From: Streptomyces iakyrus
Lineage (GTDB): Bacteria; Actinomycetota; Actinomycetes; Streptomycetales; Streptomycetaceae
Assembly: GCF_000717055.1 (NCBI RefSeq)
Contig: NZ_JNXI01000022.1
Location: forward strand, 1-64,000
Length of the DNA stretch: 64,000 bases
Reading direction: 5' to 3'
Below are positions 63,960 through 64,000 of the stretch, in pieces. The notes under the pieces were generated by a model. The model was given only the letters and a program-made list of their open reading frames with translations. It did no database searches and was not told the DNA's origin. Numbering within the stretch: position 1 is the first letter of the stretch; each line of letters opens with the position of its first letter. Made by a program: the position numbers and the translations under genes.

Positions 63960-64000
63960 GCGCGCCTCCTGAGAGGTAGGGGAGCGTACGCCGCTATGTA

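Overview
The window is chromosomal DNA of a high-GC actinomycete, almost certainly Streptomyces. Coding is about 72% G+C with strong third-position GC bias. The gene set is typical of the genus: glnII, glnE, a glnA2-type synthetase, malR-malEFG with secreted amylases, SARP/BTAD and orphan regulators, and sedolisin. I saw no rRNA or tRNA gene and no CRISPR array.

Layout. (a) 1-4600 is an accessory island of visibly lower GC: the start of a transposase at the window edge, two unrecognised protein genes, an intact IS5-family transposase and a decayed pseudogene. (b) 4.6-18.4 kb holds a site-2-type protease, a small conserved protein, a GC-rich degenerate minisatellite, a 1087-aa BTAD/NB-ARC regulator, a DrrAB-like ABC exporter, panB, an MFS pump with its TetR regulator and palindromic operator, an endonuclease/exonuclease/phosphatase-fold membrane protein and a second MFS transporter. 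(c) 18.4-20 kb has a TnpB-type transposon remnant that truncates a HAD gene, then an ArsR-VOC operon with a clear operator. (d) 20-29 kb has nadE, a secreted S53 peptidase, a DUF3105/DUF305 pair, an NsrR-like Rrf2 regulator convergent with a flavohaemoglobin gene, and glnA2. (e) 29-32 kb is a patch of small genes and transposase debris with two VOC proteins. (f) 32-36 kb has glnE overlapping a convergent PAP2 gene. (g) 36-50 kb is the maltodextrin regulon: malR divergent from malEFG, then an intracellular alpha-glucosidase, a secreted alpha-amylase and a 1798-aa secreted amylase-pullulanase. (h) 50-61.5 kb has a SpoIIE-type phosphatase regulator, small enzymes, an odd sigma-like membrane protein, two secreted or lipoproteins, a two-component system, an epimerase and an orphan winged-helix regulator. 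(i) 61.6-64 kb has a possible leader peptide, glnII with a GlnR-like box, and a secreted beta-barrel protein.

How the genes work together. Nitrogen: GlnII makes glutamine, GlnE adenylylates GSI-type synthetases (the GSI here, GlnA2, lacks the target tyrosine), and NadE uses glutamine. Carbon: extracellular amylase and pullulanase break starch or glycogen into maltodextrins, MalEFG imports them, the alpha-glucosidase hydrolyses them, and MalR probably represses all of these through a shared CTTGCTGCAAG-like operator. Stress: NsrR and Hmp respond to nitric oxide. Most other units are self-regulated efflux or detoxification cassettes. Operators and terminators are unusually legible and are listed individually.
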